From positions 186,001 through 250,000 of the forward strand of contig NZ_DASYGY010000004.1 in NCBI RefSeq assembly GCF_035999195.1: a DNA stretch of 64,000 nucleotides, given 5' to 3'. Each line of letters begins with the position of its first letter. The first letter of the stretch is position 1. Below are positions 50,849-59,863 of the stretch, in pieces. Source of the stretch: Pseudoxanthomonas sp. (GTDB lineage: Bacteria > Pseudomonadota > Gammaproteobacteria > Xanthomonadales > Xanthomonadaceae). A program made the translations under genes and the position numbers. A model generated the notes under the pieces. The model was given only the letters and a program-made list of their open reading frames with translations, was not told the DNA's origin and made no database searches.

Positions 50849-51325
50849 ATGAAAGGCGACGCCAAGGTCATCGAGTACCTCAACAAGGCGCTCTACAACG
50901 AGCTCACCGCGATCAACCAGTACTTCCTGCACGCCAAGATGCTGAAGAACTGGGGGTTCAAGGAACTGGCCGAGCACGAGTACAAGGAGTCCATCGACGA
51001 GATGAAGCATGCCGACACGCTGTCGGAGCGCATCCTGTTCCTCGATGGCCTGCCCAACTTCCAGGCACTGGGCAAGCTGCGCATCGGCGAAACGCCGCGC
51101 GAGATCCTCGAATGCGACCTGGCGCTGGAACAGGAGGCGCTGCCCCTGCTGCGCGAGGCGATCGCCCACTGCGAATCGGTGGCCGACTACGTCAGCCGCC
51201 AGCTGTTCGCCAACATCCTGGATTCCGAAGAAGAACACATCGACTGGCTGGAAACGCAGCTGTCGGTGATCGACCGCATCGGCGAGCCGAACTACCTGCT
51301 GACCAAACTCGACGGCGACGACTGA
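50849..51325 (+). CDS. bfr: bacterioferritin Bfr
   Basis: 158 residues from ATG 50849 (GGAG seven bases upstream); MKGDAKVIEYLNKALY is canonical. Ferroxidase ligands Glu18, Glu51, His54 and matching later Glu and His, and heme ligand Met52, are all present. Stores iron as a 24-mer with heme between subunits. Partner of Bfd. Its end overlaps the convergent hybrid kinase by 34 bases. Confidence 0.95.
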   Translation: MKGDAKVIEYLNKALYNELTAINQYFLHAKMLKNWGFKELAEHEYKESIDEMKHADTLSERILFLDGLPNFQALGKLRIGETPREILECDLALEQEALPLLREAIAHCESVADYVSRQLFANILDSEEEHIDWLETQLSVIDRIGEPNYLLTKLDGDD

Positions 51326-53796
51326 GTCGTCGTCGCGGCCGAGGGCTGCGCCAGCAGGGGGCGGCCCAGCTGTTGCGCCGCGTAGCCCTGCAGCGCCATG
51401 CGTGCCCGCGCGTACTCGGCGATGACCAGCGCGACGGCGACCGCCGGACGTTCCAGCTTGCGCGCGCGTGCGCCCAGTTCCACCCGCTTGGCGGCGGCCG
51501 ACAAGGCCATGGCGCCGACGTTGGCGCTGGACGACTTGAGCGTGTGCGCGGCGTCGCGCATCGCGTCGAGTTCCGGCACGGCGGCCGCCTTTTCCAGCGT
51601 GCCGATCAGGCGCGGGGCGTCTTCCAGGAAGATGCTGATGATGCGCGTGGTTTCGTCGCCGGCGATTTCCCGCAGTTCCTCCAGCATGGTCTGGTCCAGT
51701 ACCGGGAAACTGGGCGCGGGCGCGCGGGCGGTCGCCACGGGAGGCGGGGGCGGTGCCGGCTCCGCCGGTGCGACGAGGGCGGCGTTGCGCAGCACGAAGT
51801 TCATGCGATCCGGCAGCCAACGGTGCAGGCAGCTCTCCAGCTGCTCGCGCGACACCGGCTTGGCCAGGTAATCGTCCATGCCCGCATCGAGGCAGCGCTG
51901 GCGGTCGCCGGCCATGGCGTTGGCGGTCATCGCTACGATCGGCAGGCGGCCGGCATCGGCGCGCTGCGCTTCCCGCTCGCGCCAGCGCCGGGTCGCCGCG
52001 TAGCCGTCCAGCACCGGCATCTGGCAGTCCATCAGGATCAGGTCGAAGTGCTCCGTCTGCATGCGCTTGAGCGCGATGTCGCCGTTGGCGGCGGTCTCGC
52101 AGGTGAAGCCGAGCGCCGACAGCAGCTTCTGCGCCACCAGCAGGTTGACCGGATTGTCTTCCACCAGCAGCAGGCGAGGCTCGGTGCGCATGGCGCTGAC
52201 CACGGCCGGTTCCGGTGCTGTCGGGGCAGGCTCCTCGCTCGCGACCGGCGGCGTCACGATGGGCAGGTCCTGGAGGTCGCCCGTTGCAGCGGAAACGCCG
52301 TCGGCGGCGGCCGGCATCGCGGTTGCCTCGGGAAAGATCTCTTCCAGGACGGCCGTGGCGTCGGCGGCATCCGGTTCGGGTACCGCGCCGGTCAGTGCGG
52401 CGCGCAGGTCCGCATCCGGCGATTGCCGCGACAGCAGCGTGCTGCGCGGATGCAGCTCGGTAGGCACGGTCTCGTCGCCGTACAGCCACACCAGGCGCAG
52501 GGCATCGGGATTCGGCCGTCGCGTGATCGCACGATGCAGCGCCAGGGCGGTGCTGCGGATGCTGCCGATGTCGGCCAGCACGGCCAGGTAGTCCTGATGT
52601 CCCTGCTCGCCGACCAGGCGCAGGCGATCGAGCGCTTCCTGCGTGGTCTCGACGGCGGTCGGCTGCATGCCCCAGTTGGTGGCCAGCAGGGTGAGGCGCT
52701 GGCGCAGGCGTCCGTCGGGCGACACGATCAGCACGCGCCCGTGGTCCAGGGCGCCGTTGTCGCGCTGGCGCAGGTCGCCGATGACCTTCATCAGCGGCAC
52801 CTCGAACCAGAAGGTCGAGCCGCGCCCGACCTCCGACACCACGTCGATCCGGCCGCCCATCAAATCGACGATACGCCGGCAGATCGCCAGGCCCAGGCCG
52901 GTGCCGCCGTACAGGCGCGTGGTGGAGGCGTCGGCCTGGCTGAAGGAATGGAACAGGCGGTGGCGCGCGTCCTCCTCGATGCCGATGCCGGTATCGCGCA
53001 CCTCGAACCGCAGCAGGTGCTGTGCGGCGGTTTCGCCCAGCCGGCGCACCACCAGCGTGACCGAGCCGCGTTCGGTGAACTTGATCGCGTTGCCGACCAG
53101 GTTGGTGAGCACCTGCCGCAGCCGGACCGGATCGCCGCGCACGGGCAGGCGGACGGCGGGGTCGAGCTGCAGGCTCAGGCGCAGTCCCTTGTTCTCGGCC
53201 GGGCGGTACATCAGCTGCAGCACGCCATCGAGCAGCTCGCGCAGGTTGAAGCCGGTGATCTCCAGGTCCAGCTTGTTGGCCTCGAGCTTGGAGTAGTCGA
53301 GGATGTCGTCGACGATCCGCAGCAGCTGGTGCGACGACGCGGTCGCGGTGGTCAGCATCTCGCGCTGGTCCGGCGCCAGCGGCGCGCGCGACAGCATCTC
53401 CAGCATCGGCACGATGCCGTTCAGCGGCGTGCGGATCTCGTGGCTCATGGTGGCCAGGAACTCGCCCTTGGCCATCGCGGCCGATTCGGCGGCCTGCTTG
53501 GCGCGCACCAGTTCCTGTTCGAGGCGGTCATGGCGCTGCAGGTCGCGCTGCAGGCTGTCGCGCTCGGACTCGGCCATGGCGGCGCGCGCCTGGATGCCCG
53601 CGTGACGATGGACGGCGGCGCGGATCTGCAGGGCGGAGGCGATGGCCGCGACCAGGGCCGCGCCGCCGCTGCCCGCGCACACCGGCAGCCAGGGGCCCGG
53701 CACCCCCGCCCAGTGCAGGCCCAGCGACGCCGCCGACGCGGCGGCGCACGCCACCGTCACCCAGGGCGTCACCGGCATGCGACCGGCCGTGGGCAT
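51292..53796 (-). CDS. hybrid sensor histidine kinase with receiver and HPt domains
   Basis: 834 residues. Two membrane helices (about 10-31 and 36-58), coiled coil (about 75-110), HisKA with His119 (MSHEIRTPLNG), HATPase with GGTGLGLAICRRIV, a pseudo-receiver lacking the phospho-Asp (about 360-460), an active receiver (Asp about 589 in LILMDCQMP) and a C-terminal HPt (His about 751 in HTLKSSSANVG). It starts two bases after the stop of the REC-GGDEF-EAL gene, so both are one operon. Likely passes signal to that protein or another regulator. Confidence 0.9.
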   Translation of the reverse strand: MPTAGRMPVTPWVTVACAAASAASLGLHWAGVPGPWLPVCAGSGGAALVAAIASALQIRAAVHRHAGIQARAAMAESERDSLQRDLQRHDRLEQELVRAKQAAESAAMAKGEFLATMSHEIRTPLNGIVPMLEMLSRAPLAPDQREMLTTATASSHQLLRIVDDILDYSKLEANKLDLEITGFNLRELLDGVLQLMYRPAENKGLRLSLQLDPAVRLPVRGDPVRLRQVLTNLVGNAIKFTERGSVTLVVRRLGETAAQHLLRFEVRDTGIGIEEDARHRLFHSFSQADASTTRLYGGTGLGLAICRRIVDLMGGRIDVVSEVGRGSTFWFEVPLMKVIGDLRQRDNGALDHGRVLIVSPDGRLRQRLTLLATNWGMQPTAVETTQEALDRLRLVGEQGHQDYLAVLADIGSIRSTALALHRAITRRPNPDALRLVWLYGDETVPTELHPRSTLLSRQSPDADLRAALTGAVPEPDAADATAVLEEIFPEATAMPAAADGVSAATGDLQDLPIVTPPVASEEPAPTAPEPAVVSAMRTEPRLLLVEDNPVNLLVAQKLLSALGFTCETAANGDIALKRMQTEHFDLILMDCQMPVLDGYAATRRWREREAQRADAGRLPIVAMTANAMAGDRQRCLDAGMDDYLAKPVSREQLESCLHRWLPDRMNFVLRNAALVAPAEPAPPPPPVATARAPAPSFPVLDQTMLEELREIAGDETTRIISIFLEDAPRLIGTLEKAAAVPELDAMRDAAHTLKSSSANVGAMALSAAAKRVELGARARKLERPAVAVALVIAEYARARMALQGYAAQQLGRPLLAQPSAATTTQSSPSSLVSR

Positions 53797-53798
53797 CG

Positions 53799-55694
53799 TT
53801 ACAGCACCGCGTTGTGGAAGTCGAAGCCGAGTTCGCTGCCGACGGCCTGCACCAGGTTGCCCTGGATGAAGTCGACGCCCCCCATCCACATGGCGGCGGC
53901 GGCCTGCGGGTCCTCGATCTGCTGTCCGATCACCTGCAGTCCCTGGCGATGGGCGTTGTCGATGATGCCGCGCAGCTGGTCGCGCAGCACCGGGTCGGCA
54001 TGCGCGCTGGCGTACTTGCTGGACACGCGAACGAAACCCAGCGGCAACTGGGTGAGCAGCGCGTCGGCCTCGGCACCCGGCTCGAACTGGCTCAGGCAGA
54101 ACTGCACGCCGGCCGGCATCAGCTGCTGGCAGAACTGCCGCAGCGTGACGGTGTGGATCAGCGCGTCGGCCAGGCGCAGGTCGATGACCAGCGACGTGCC
54201 TTCGATGCCGCGCGCGCGCAGCGCATCGAGCAGCCACTGCGCATGCGACTCGCGCGCCAGCGAGCGCGGCGACTGCGACACGAACAGGCGCAGCGACGGC
54301 CCCGCCGCCTGGCGTTCGGCCAGCACGAACAGCGCGTGCTCCAGCACCCAGTGGTCGATCTGCGCGATGCCGCCGGCCAACTCGGCCGCCGGGATCACCT
54401 GCGAGGCGGGCAGCAACGAGCCGTCGGGCTGGCGCATGCGCAGCAGCACCTGGTACTGCGCCTGGTCGCTGCCGGCGACGGCGACGATCGGCTGGTAGGC
54501 CAGCTCGAACTGGCCATCCTCCAGCGAGATGCGCGGCGCATCGTCGTCGATCTCGGCGGGGACGTATTCGGCCAGGCTGTCGGGCTTCAGGCGGGCCTGC
54601 AGCACCGCACGTTCGATCGCTTCCAGCGCGCTGCCGGCATCGGCGAAGCCCTGCGACATGGCGGTATAGCCGACCGAGCCGCGCAGCTTCAGCACCTCGT
54701 TCGGTCGCGTCTGGAAATCGTGGCCCGCCAGCCCGTCGCGCAACTGCTGCGCAAGCGCGGCCAGGGTGGCTTCGTCGACGCTGTCGGCCAGCATCAGGAA
54801 GCTGTTGTCGTTCAGCCGCGCCACCGGGTGTGGCGAGGCCGCCGCGGCCAGTTGCCGGCCGGCCTGGCTCATCAGGTGCTCGAACACCGCATAGCCATAG
54901 CGTTCGCGCAGGCTCAGCGCACTGTTGACCTCGACGAAGAACACGCCGCCGCGCGATTGCCGCTGCAGCGAATCGGCCAGCTGCTGCAGCACGAAGGTGC
55001 GCGTCGGCAGGCCGGTGTCGGTATTCATAGAGGGGCGCGGCGACTGCAGCGCCTGGTTGCGCTGGCGCGCACGCTGGATGCGGTTGGACACCGCCGCGAT
55101 CAGGTGGCGGGGCCGGATGGGTTTGTTGAGGAAGTCGTCGGCGCCGCTTTCCAGTACCTCGAACTGACGCTCCGGGTCCGGGTCGCCGGTCAGGAACACG
55201 ATCGGCAGGTGTAGGTATTCGGGTTGCTGCCGCAGCAGCATGGTCAGCGACATGCCGTCCTTGCCGGGCATGTGCAGGTCCATCAGCACCAGGTCGGGAC
55301 GGAAGCGGCGCATGGTGTCGAGCAGGCCGTCGGACTGCATCTGCACCTCGGCCTGCATGCCGGCACCGTGCAGCACGCTCTGCGCGAACAGCGCCTGGCC
55401 GCGGTCGTCCTCGACGATCAGCACGCGGTAAGGGGATTCCGGATCGACCGGCTCCGGCGGCGCGGCCGGTGTCGCGGCGACTGGTGCGGGCGGCGGCGGA
55501 TCTGCCGGCGGCGCGGGGGACGGGGGCGGTGGGGTCATGTCGGTGGACTCTCCGGCGCCGGGCGCATCCGCCGCATCCTCGGGGGCGGCATCGCCCACCC
55601 AGCGGCGCCAGTAATGCGCCGGCGGTGTTTCGGCACGCAGGCGCGAGCGTGAAGGCTCATCCTGCGGGCGGGATGTGGGATCGAGCGTGGACAT
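53799..55694 (-). CDS. REC-GGDEF-EAL protein with degenerate catalytic motifs (FimX/Filp-like)
   Basis: 631 residues. Pro-rich N-terminus (about 50-85), receiver with Asp139 and Lys191, GGDEF-like domain (about 225-375) lacking GG(D/E)EF (reads DNSFLMLAD), EAL-like domain (about 390-631). EAL is replaced by QVL, the DDFGxG loop by SQFEPG, and other metal and catalytic residues are lost, so it should not make or cleave c-di-GMP; it may bind it. It resembles Xanthomonas FimX/Filp effectors of type IV pili or virulence. GGGGAAG precedes the ATG. Confidence 0.87.
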   Translation of the reverse strand: MSTLDPTSRPQDEPSRSRLRAETPPAHYWRRWVGDAAPEDAADAPGAGESTDMTPPPPSPAPPADPPPPAPVAATPAAPPEPVDPESPYRVLIVEDDRGQALFAQSVLHGAGMQAEVQMQSDGLLDTMRRFRPDLVLMDLHMPGKDGMSLTMLLRQQPEYLHLPIVFLTGDPDPERQFEVLESGADDFLNKPIRPRHLIAAVSNRIQRARQRNQALQSPRPSMNTDTGLPTRTFVLQQLADSLQRQSRGGVFFVEVNSALSLRERYGYAVFEHLMSQAGRQLAAAASPHPVARLNDNSFLMLADSVDEATLAALAQQLRDGLAGHDFQTRPNEVLKLRGSVGYTAMSQGFADAGSALEAIERAVLQARLKPDSLAEYVPAEIDDDAPRISLEDGQFELAYQPIVAVAGSDQAQYQVLLRMRQPDGSLLPASQVIPAAELAGGIAQIDHWVLEHALFVLAERQAAGPSLRLFVSQSPRSLARESHAQWLLDALRARGIEGTSLVIDLRLADALIHTVTLRQFCQQLMPAGVQFCLSQFEPGAEADALLTQLPLGFVRVSSKYASAHADPVLRDQLRGIIDNAHRQGLQVIGQQIEDPQAAAAMWMGGVDFIQGNLVQAVGSELGFDFHNAVL

Positions 55695-55717
55695 CAGGCT
55701 TCCCCAAGCTGAGCCCC

Positions 55718-55723
55718 ATTATG
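55718..55723 (-). promoter_or_regulatory. -10 candidate of the REC-GGDEF-EAL/kinase operon
   Basis: CATAAT on the minus strand (55723-55718), five of six matches to the -10 consensus, 24 bases before the ATG. No clear -35 was seen. Confidence 0.4.
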
Positions 55724-55776
55724 CGATGAAGTTCACGGCCGAGGCAGACCCATGATCCCCGATGCGTCGGCGCCTG

Positions 55777-56397
55777 TCACGGTCCGGATGCCGGGGGCGT
55801 GACAGGTGCGGGTGCCGTCGCCTGCAGCAGGCGTTTCAGGCCGCGCGTCACCTTGCGCCAGACCCACCACACCGCCACGGCGATCAGCAAAGACGCACCG
55901 ACCACCAGGAACAACGCAATCCAGGGGTGCGCAAAGGCCAACGCCAGGCCGCCGACCACCACCGCGTCCTCGGTGACCGAGGCGGCCCAGTTGCTGACCG
56001 GCTCCGGCGAGGTGTTCATCAGTGCGCGCGAGCCGCTCTTCAGCACGTGGCTGGTCAATGCCACGCCCGCGCCGGCGGCCAGCACGCCACCGCTGAGCTG
56101 GCCATCCGGCGAGAGGGTAGCCGCGGCGAGGAAGGCGCCCGCCGGCACGCGTGCCAGCGTCTGCAGCAGGTCCCAGCCGGAGTCCACGCCGGGAATCTTG
56201 TCGGCGAAGAACTCGGTCAGCGCCAGCGCGCCGGAGGTACCCAGCACCCACCAGGATTCAGTGGCCTGCAGCGCGGGCGGCAGGTCCAGCCAGCCCAGTG
56301 CGCCGGCCAGGCCCACGCCGAAGACGGTGAGGTAGACGCGTATCCCCGCCATCCATGCCAACAGGATCCCAATTACGAAAAGATGCGCTTCGGACAT
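55777..56397 (-). CDS. DUF4126 membrane protein
   Basis: 206 residues from ATG 56397 (GGAG nine bases upstream; a GTG at 56406 is possible). Five or six hydrophobic helices with GIRVYLTVFGVGLAG, LTEFFADKIPGVDS and VALTSHVLKSGSRALMN, typical of DUF4126. Function unknown; inner membrane. A TATACT -10-like element (56447-56442) lies in the divergent 98-base gap to the DUF6776 gene. Confidence 0.85.
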   Translation of the reverse strand: MSEAHLFVIGILLAWMAGIRVYLTVFGVGLAGALGWLDLPPALQATESWWVLGTSGALALTEFFADKIPGVDSGWDLLQTLARVPAGAFLAAATLSPDGQLSGGVLAAGAGVALTSHVLKSGSRALMNTSPEPVSNWAASVTEDAVVVGGLALAFAHPWIALFLVVGASLLIAVAVWWVWRKVTRGLKRLLQATAPAPVTPPASGP

Positions 56398-56495
56398 CCC
56401 CGCCACTCCCGTTAGACTCCAGGGCTCGCGCCACTGCGGCGAGTATAGGGGTCCCGTCTGGCTGTCGGCTGAGCGCCGCCCGCCGCTTGTCCGTC

Positions 56496-57230
56496 ATGGC
56501 TGCGCCTGTTCCTTCTCGCTTCCGGATCGTGCCGCGCGATGCGGCGGTCCGCCGTCGCGGCACCTCGTGGTTGCTGGCGCTGGCCTGGATCCTCAGCGTG
56601 GCGGGCACCTGGTGGGCCGCCAGCCACACGGCGGCGCCGCGACTGGCGCACGCCGAGGCGGCGCGGGCGAAGGCCGAGCGCGAGGCCTCGGCCGCGCAGT
56701 CCGAACTGGTCGCGCTGCGCCAGCGCGAGTCGACCCTGGCGCGCTCGGACCAGATCAGTCGCGCCGCCAATGCCGAAGTGCAGGACGCCCTGGCCGACCG
56801 CGACGAGGAGATCGCCGCGTTGCGCGCCGACATCGCGTTCTACGAGCGGCTGGTCGGTTCGACCGGCCAGCGCAAGGGCCTGACCGTGCACGTGGCCGAG
56901 TTCGTGCCCGAGGCCGGCGGCACCTGGCGTTACCAGATCATGCTGACGCAGACGGTGAACCGGGGCGCGATCAGCCAGGGCCAGATGCGTTTCACCGTGG
57001 AAGGCGTGCGCGCCGGCAAGCTGGCCGCCGTGCAGTGGGACGAACTGCACCAGCAGCGCGGCGCGCCGGCCCAGCCCTATTCCTTCCGGTATTTCCAGCA
57101 GCTGGATGGCAACGTGATGCTGCCGCCCGACTTCACGCCGCAGCGGGTCAAGGTATCGCTGCATGGCGAGGATGCCGCCGTGGAGCAGGCCCTCGACTGG
57201 AAGACCGCCACAGCCGCAGGAGGCAAGTGA
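56496..57230 (+). CDS. DUF6776 membrane-anchored coiled-coil protein (first copy)
   Basis: 244 residues. N-terminal membrane helix (about 24-42), a coiled coil (about 50-115, with ARSDQISRAANAEVQDALADRD) and a C-terminal beta-rich domain (GLTVHVAEFV ... YSFRYFQQLDGNVMLPPDF). The same layout and several identical stretches recur in the gene at 57709, so they are paralogues flanking the bactofilin gene. Likely periplasmic; function unknown. Confidence 0.87.
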   Translation: MAAPVPSRFRIVPRDAAVRRRGTSWLLALAWILSVAGTWWAASHTAAPRLAHAEAARAKAEREASAAQSELVALRQRESTLARSDQISRAANAEVQDALADRDEEIAALRADIAFYERLVGSTGQRKGLTVHVAEFVPEAGGTWRYQIMLTQTVNRGAISQGQMRFTVEGVRAGKLAAVQWDELHQQRGAPAQPYSFRYFQQLDGNVMLPPDFTPQRVKVSLHGEDAAVEQALDWKTATAAGGK

Positions 57231-57231
57231 C

Positions 57232-57660
57232 ATGTTCAAGACCAAGCCCATCCGCCCCGACGTGGGCGCCATCGACACCCTGATCGGCCCGCAGGTCACC
57301 ATCCGCGGCGACGTGGTGTTCAGTGGCGGCCTGTACGTGGAAGGCCATATCCAGGGCAAGGTGATTGCCGACGCCGGCGAGCGCGCCGTGCTGACCCTGG
57401 CCGAGCAGGGCAGCATCGAGGGCGAGGTGCAGGCGCCCGTGGTGGTGATCAACGGCCGCATGACCGGCGATGTGCATGCGCTGGAGCGGATCGAACTGGC
57501 CCCGAAGGCCCGCGTGCAGGGCAACCTGCACTACAAGGTCGTCGAGATGAGCGCCGGTGCGCAGCTGACCGGCCGCCTGGTGCATGCGGAAGCGGCGTCG
57601 GCAGCGCAGGGTGAACATCAGGCTGCGGCGACGGACGCCTGGGCCACCGCCGACGCCTGA
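57232..57660 (+). CDS. bactofilin (polymer-forming cytoskeletal protein)
   Basis: 142 residues, starting with AGGAGG eight bases upstream of the ATG at 57232. Right-handed beta-helix core (about 22-115) with the repeating G-x-V pattern (IGPQVTIRGDVVFSGGLYVEG, EGEVQAPVVVINGRMTGDV). Forms non-nucleotide filaments that localise envelope-shaping enzymes. It begins one base after the stop of the first DUF6776 gene and is followed by the second, so the trio probably acts together. Confidence 0.9.
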   Translation: MFKTKPIRPDVGAIDTLIGPQVTIRGDVVFSGGLYVEGHIQGKVIADAGERAVLTLAEQGSIEGEVQAPVVVINGRMTGDVHALERIELAPKARVQGNLHYKVVEMSAGAQLTGRLVHAEAASAAQGEHQAAATDAWATADA

Positions 57661-57708
57661 GGGCGTCATTCAGAGCCGGCTGGGAAGCGCCGCGCTATCC
57701 TGCGGCCC

Positions 57709-58437
57709 ATGAACGCCAGGCCGCTTCCGCCGACCGTGCCGCCGCCCCGCTTCAAGCGTGGGCCGGTCATCGCCATCGTGGCGCTGGTCGTGGTGCTCGT
57801 GGCCGGTGGCTGGGGCCTGTGGCGCGCCTTGGCGGGAAGCGCGGGCGAGGGTCCCACGCCGGCGCAGGTGCGTCGCCAACAGCAACGCATCGAATCGCTG
57901 GAACAGCAGGTCGCCACGCTGTCGCGGTCGGACCAGATCAGTCGCGATGCCAACCGCGACCTGCAGGCGGCGCTGTCGGAGCGCGATGAGGAAATCGCCG
58001 GTCTGCGTGCGGACGTCGCCTTCTACGAGCGCTTCGTCGGCGCCACCGCGCAGCGTCGCGGCCTGTCGGTGCATGAGCTCACCCTGCAGCCGCAGGACGA
58101 GCAGGCCTGGCACTTCACCGCCACCCTGACGCAAAACCTCAATCGCGGCGCGGTCAATGCCGGTCGCCTGCTGGTGTCCGTGGAAGGCACCGAGGCCGGC
58201 AAGCTGCGTCGCCTTGCCTGGGCCGACCTGCGCCAGCAACCGAACGCCCCCGGCGTGCCGTACTCGTTCAAGTATTTCCAGCAGGTCGAAGGCGACCTGC
58301 TGCTGCCGCCGGGTTTCAAGCCGGTCCGCGTCATCGCCCGCGTGGTGCCGCAGAACGGCGCCGCCGTGGAACAGTCGTTCCCCTGGGCCCAGGCCGCGGC
58401 CAAGGAAGGGGCCGGCGAGGGCGCGGCGACGCGTTGA
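57709..58437 (+). CDS. DUF6776 membrane-anchored coiled-coil protein (second copy)
   Basis: 242 residues, paralogue of 56496-57230. Membrane helix (about 20-40), coiled coil with SRSDQISRDANRDLQAALSERD (about 65-105) and the beta domain (GLSVHELTL ... YSFKYFQQVEGDLLLPPGF). Conserved with the first copy around LTQ-N-NRGA and FYER. Probably a binding partner of the bactofilin, anchoring it to the membrane; inference. Confidence 0.87.
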   Translation: MNARPLPPTVPPPRFKRGPVIAIVALVVVLVAGGWGLWRALAGSAGEGPTPAQVRRQQQRIESLEQQVATLSRSDQISRDANRDLQAALSERDEEIAGLRADVAFYERFVGATAQRRGLSVHELTLQPQDEQAWHFTATLTQNLNRGAVNAGRLLVSVEGTEAGKLRRLAWADLRQQPNAPGVPYSFKYFQQVEGDLLLPPGFKPVRVIARVVPQNGAAVEQSFPWAQAAAKEGAGEGAATR

Positions 58438-58474
58438 GCTTGAACTGCCCTGCGCCAGCCCCCATCCTTGCCGC

Positions 58475-58861
58475 ATGACCACCGTCGTTTCCCTGCCCAC
58501 TGCGGCGGCCGCACCCGACTACCAGTCCATCGACCGCCCGCTGAACTTCACGCCGGCCGCGGCGGCGAAGGTGCGCGAGCTGATCCAGGAAGAAGGCAGC
58601 GACAGCCTTGCGCTGCGGGTCTATATCCAGGGCGGTGGCTGTTCCGGCTTCCAGTACGGCTTCGAGTTCGACGAGAACCGCGCCGAAGACGATGTCGCGG
58701 TCGACACCGATGGCGTGTCGCTGCTGGTCGACCCTTTGAGCCTGCAGTACCTGATGGGGGCGGAAGTCGACTACAGCGAAAGCCTGCAGGGCGCCCAGTT
58801 CGTCATCCGCAATCCGAACGCCAAGACCACCTGCGGCTGCGGCAGCAGTTTCAGCATGTAA
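58475..58861 (+). CDS. erpA: iron-sulfur cluster insertion protein ErpA
   Basis: 128 residues. A-type carrier fold with Cys56 (GGGCSGFQYGF) and the C-terminal CGCG pair (Cys120, Cys122). Delivers Fe-S clusters to apoproteins, including those of isoprenoid and respiratory enzymes. Its stop overlaps the nudC start by one base (TAATG), so both are translated together. Confidence 0.94.
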   Translation: MTTVVSLPTAAAAPDYQSIDRPLNFTPAAAAKVRELIQEEGSDSLALRVYIQGGGCSGFQYGFEFDENRAEDDVAVDTDGVSLLVDPLSLQYLMGAEVDYSESLQGAQFVIRNPNAKTTCGCGSSFSM

Positions 58862-59826
58862 TGCCCGGCCTGCCGCGTTCCGTGACAGGTCCCGATTCCC
58901 TCTCCGCGCCATTGTCCGGCTTCGCCTTCGCGGGCGATACGCTGGATCGCGCCGATGCGCTGCGCGACGACGCCAGGCGACTGGCGGATCTGTGGCCGTC
59001 CGCGCGGGTGATGGTGCTGGACGACGAAGGGCGTGCGATGACGCATGCGGACGGTTCACCGCTGGCGGTCGAAGGCGACTCGCTGGGCGGCGGTCCGGGC
59101 GCCAGCCTGTTCCTGGGCATGCGGGACGGTGTGGCGTGGTTCGCCGCGCATGCCCGTCACCATGCGGTGGACGCGCCCGCATGGCGCGATCTGCGCCGCG
59201 CCGCCGCCAGCTGGCCCGCATTCGAGTCGGGTGTGTTCGCGATGGCGCGCGCGCTGCTGCACTGGCAGTCGTCCACGCGCTTCTGCAGCGCCTGCGGCGG
59301 CGACATCACCTTCCGGCGCGCCGGCTATACCGCGCATTGCACGCAATGCGGCAAGGACCACTATCCCCGCGTCGATCCCGCCGTGATCGTCGCTGTCAGC
59401 GATGGCGACCGCCTGCTGCTGGGCCGGCAGGCCTCCTGGCCCGCGCGCCGGTATTCGGTGGTCGCCGGTTTCGTGGAGCCGGGCGAGGCGCTGGAGCAGA
59501 CGGTCGTGCGCGAAGTGCTCGAGGAGACGCAGGTACGCGTGCGCGCGTGCCGCTACCTCGGCTCGCAGCCGTGGCCGTTCCCCGGTGCGTTGATGCTGGG
59601 GTTCTCTGCGGAGGCCGAACCGGACGCGCCGCAGGTCGATGGCGAACTGGAGGACGCACGCTGGTTCACGTTCGAGGACATCGATGCCGCACTCGCACGC
59701 GAAGGCGACGATGACGGCGAAGGGTTGCTGCTGTCGCCGTCCATCTCGATCGCGCGCGCCCTGATCGAACACTGGCATGCCGGTATGCGCATGCGGCGCG
59801 ACGTGGCGGCCGGGACCGGGCGTTAA
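58861..59826 (+). CDS. nudC: NAD+ diphosphatase NudC
   Basis: 321 residues. Zinc ribbon with Cys142, 145, 160 and 163 (CSAC, CTQC), Nudix box GFVEPGEALEQTVVREVLEE and the NudC signature SQPWPFP. Hydrolyses NAD(H) and removes NAD caps from RNA. Follows erpA by translational overlap. Complements the NAD-making genes at 43313-45849. Confidence 0.94.
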   Translation: MPGLPRSVTGPDSLSAPLSGFAFAGDTLDRADALRDDARRLADLWPSARVMVLDDEGRAMTHADGSPLAVEGDSLGGGPGASLFLGMRDGVAWFAAHARHHAVDAPAWRDLRRAAASWPAFESGVFAMARALLHWQSSTRFCSACGGDITFRRAGYTAHCTQCGKDHYPRVDPAVIVAVSDGDRLLLGRQASWPARRYSVVAGFVEPGEALEQTVVREVLEETQVRVRACRYLGSQPWPFPGALMLGFSAEAEPDAPQVDGELEDARWFTFEDIDAALAREGDDDGEGLLLSPSISIARALIEHWHAGMRMRRDVAAGTGR

Positions 59827-59839
59827 CGGGCGCCGGCGC

Positions 59840-59845
59840 TAGAAT
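59840..59845 (+). promoter_or_regulatory. -10 candidate of ampE
   Basis: TAGAAT in the GCTAGAATCCG context, 19 bases before the ampE ATG and just after the nudC stop. No strong -35 seen. Confidence 0.45.
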
Positions 59846-59863
59846 CCGGACCGGAGGAGCCGC

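Noticed and set aside
51292..53796. RpfC quorum sensor
   Set aside because: The domain tail (REC, HPt) is similar, but there are only two membrane helices, and neither rpfF nor rpfG is adjacent.
53799..55694. Active diguanylate cyclase/phosphodiesterase
   Set aside because: GGDEF and EAL signature residues are missing.
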